Positions 13,312-13,832 of a DNA stretch of 13,832 nt are shown piece after piece; the first letter of the stretch is position 1, and each line of letters starts with the position of its first letter. The notes under the pieces are model-generated. The model worked only from the letters and a program-made list of their open reading frames with translations. It had not been told where the DNA came from and made no database searches. Where the stretch lies: positions 1 through 13,832 of the forward strand of contig JAFIEC010000010.1 in the NCBI GenBank assembly GCA_020832725.1, given 5' to 3'. The translations under genes were made by a program, and so were the position numbers. The stretch is from Paracoccaceae bacterium (GTDB lineage Bacteria > Pseudomonadota > Alphaproteobacteria > Rhodobacterales > Rhodobacteraceae).

Positions 13312-13832
13312 ATGACCGGTATCATTGTGATCGCTCTGGCGCTGGCGGCGCTGATGGTGCTGGCCTATCGGGGCCTCAGCCTGTTGCTGCTCGCGCCTGC
13401 GGTCGCGCTGATGGCGGTTCTGGCAGCGGAGGGCGGGCCGGTGCTGGCCAGCTACACCCAGGTGTTCATGCAAGCCACCGGTGGCTTCGTCATCCAGTTC
13501 TTTCCGCTGTTTCTGCTTGGGGCGGTGTTCGGCAAGCTGATGGAGGCCTCAGGCTCGGCGCGGGTGCTGGCGGATGGCATCATCCGCTCTCTGGGGCCGC
13601 GCCGGGCGATCCTGGCGGTGATCCTGTCCTGCGCGGCAATGACCTACGGCGGGGTGTCGCTGTTCGTTGTGGCCTTCGCCGTCTGGCCGATCGCCTCGGC
13701 ACTGTTCCGCGAGGCTGACCTGCCCCGGGTGCTGATCCCCGCGAGCATCGCGTTGGGGGCGTTCACCTTCACGATGACGGCGCTGCCGGGCACTCCGGCA
13801 ATCCAGAATGCGATCCCGATGCCCTATTTTGG
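13312..13832 (+). CDS. GntP-family permease, N-terminal part (runs off the window)
   Basis: The first 173 residues of a GntP-type transporter are present; full members have about 430-460. Hydrophobic segments alternate from residue 3 on. Family marks are YRGLSLLLLAP, FFPLFLLGAVFGKLMEASG, the run AAMTYGGVSLFVVAFAVWP, and ALGAFTFTMTALPGTPAIQN, which is strongly typical. GntP proteins import gluconate, hydroxybutyrate or related hydroxy acids by proton symport; the substrate here is unknown. The ATG at 13312 is the simplest start. An in-frame GTG at 13294 lies four bases after GGAGG and is a real alternative that would add six residues. It is transcribed away from the other genes and need not be linked to them. 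Confidence 0.88.
   Translation, partial: MTGIIVIALALAALMVLAYRGLSLLLLAPAVALMAVLAAEGGPVLASYTQVFMQATGGFVIQFFPLFLLGAVFGKLMEASGSARVLADGIIRSLGPRRAILAVILSCAAMTYGGVSLFVVAFAVWPIASALFREADLPRVLIPASIALGAFTFTMTALPGTPAIQNAIPMPYF

Overview
The window is GC-rich, high-coding-density DNA that reads like an alphaproteobacterium, most likely of the Rhodobacteraceae. The grounds are inference: the protein sequence style, the codon choice, the DctP/DctQ/DctM TRAP transporter and the many 4-bp ATGA gene overlaps. No rRNA, tRNA, CRISPR array or intact insertion sequence was found.

Layout. (1) 19-1197, minus: a flavoprotein of the HI0933/BaiN type. (2) 2102-3388 and 1449-2102, minus: a two-gene type II restriction-modification pair, a C5-cytosine methyltransferase followed, with a 1-base overlap of stop and start, by a GIY-YIG endonuclease of the Eco29kI family. 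This block is visibly less GC-rich than its surroundings and looks acquired. (3) About 3480-3795, plus: broken coding DNA that resembles the end of a LuxR-type regulator. (4) 3866-11585, minus: one tightly packed operon of nine genes. In order of transcription these are a TetR regulator, TRAP transporter dctP-dctQ-dctM, an MBL-fold hydrolase, a glutathione transferase, a fumarylacetoacetate hydrolase-family enzyme, an acetoacetate decarboxylase-family enzyme and a cupin. (5) 11945-12346, minus: a second small cupin with its own promoter. (6) 12365-13311: almost 950 bases with no gene I can recognise. (7) 13312 to the window end, plus: the first 173 residues of a GntP-family permease.

The most interesting part is the nine-gene operon. 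It carries uptake of an organic anion together with a set of enzymes (glutathione transferase, FAH-type hydrolase, ADC-type enzyme, MBL hydrolase, cupin) that suggests breakdown of a carboxylated, possibly ring-derived or glutathione-linked compound. I cannot name its substrate, and the set matches no complete textbook pathway. The usual large ring-cleaving dioxygenase, a CoA ligase and a dehydrogenase are all absent. Control is readable in the sequence. A 24-bp near-perfect inverted repeat lies between the -35 hexamer and the tetR start codon and covers the predicted -10. The predicted transcription start falls on the A of the tetR ATG, so the message may be leaderless. The 43 bases between tetR and dctP hold no evident second promoter, which suggests that this one autoregulated switch drives all nine genes.
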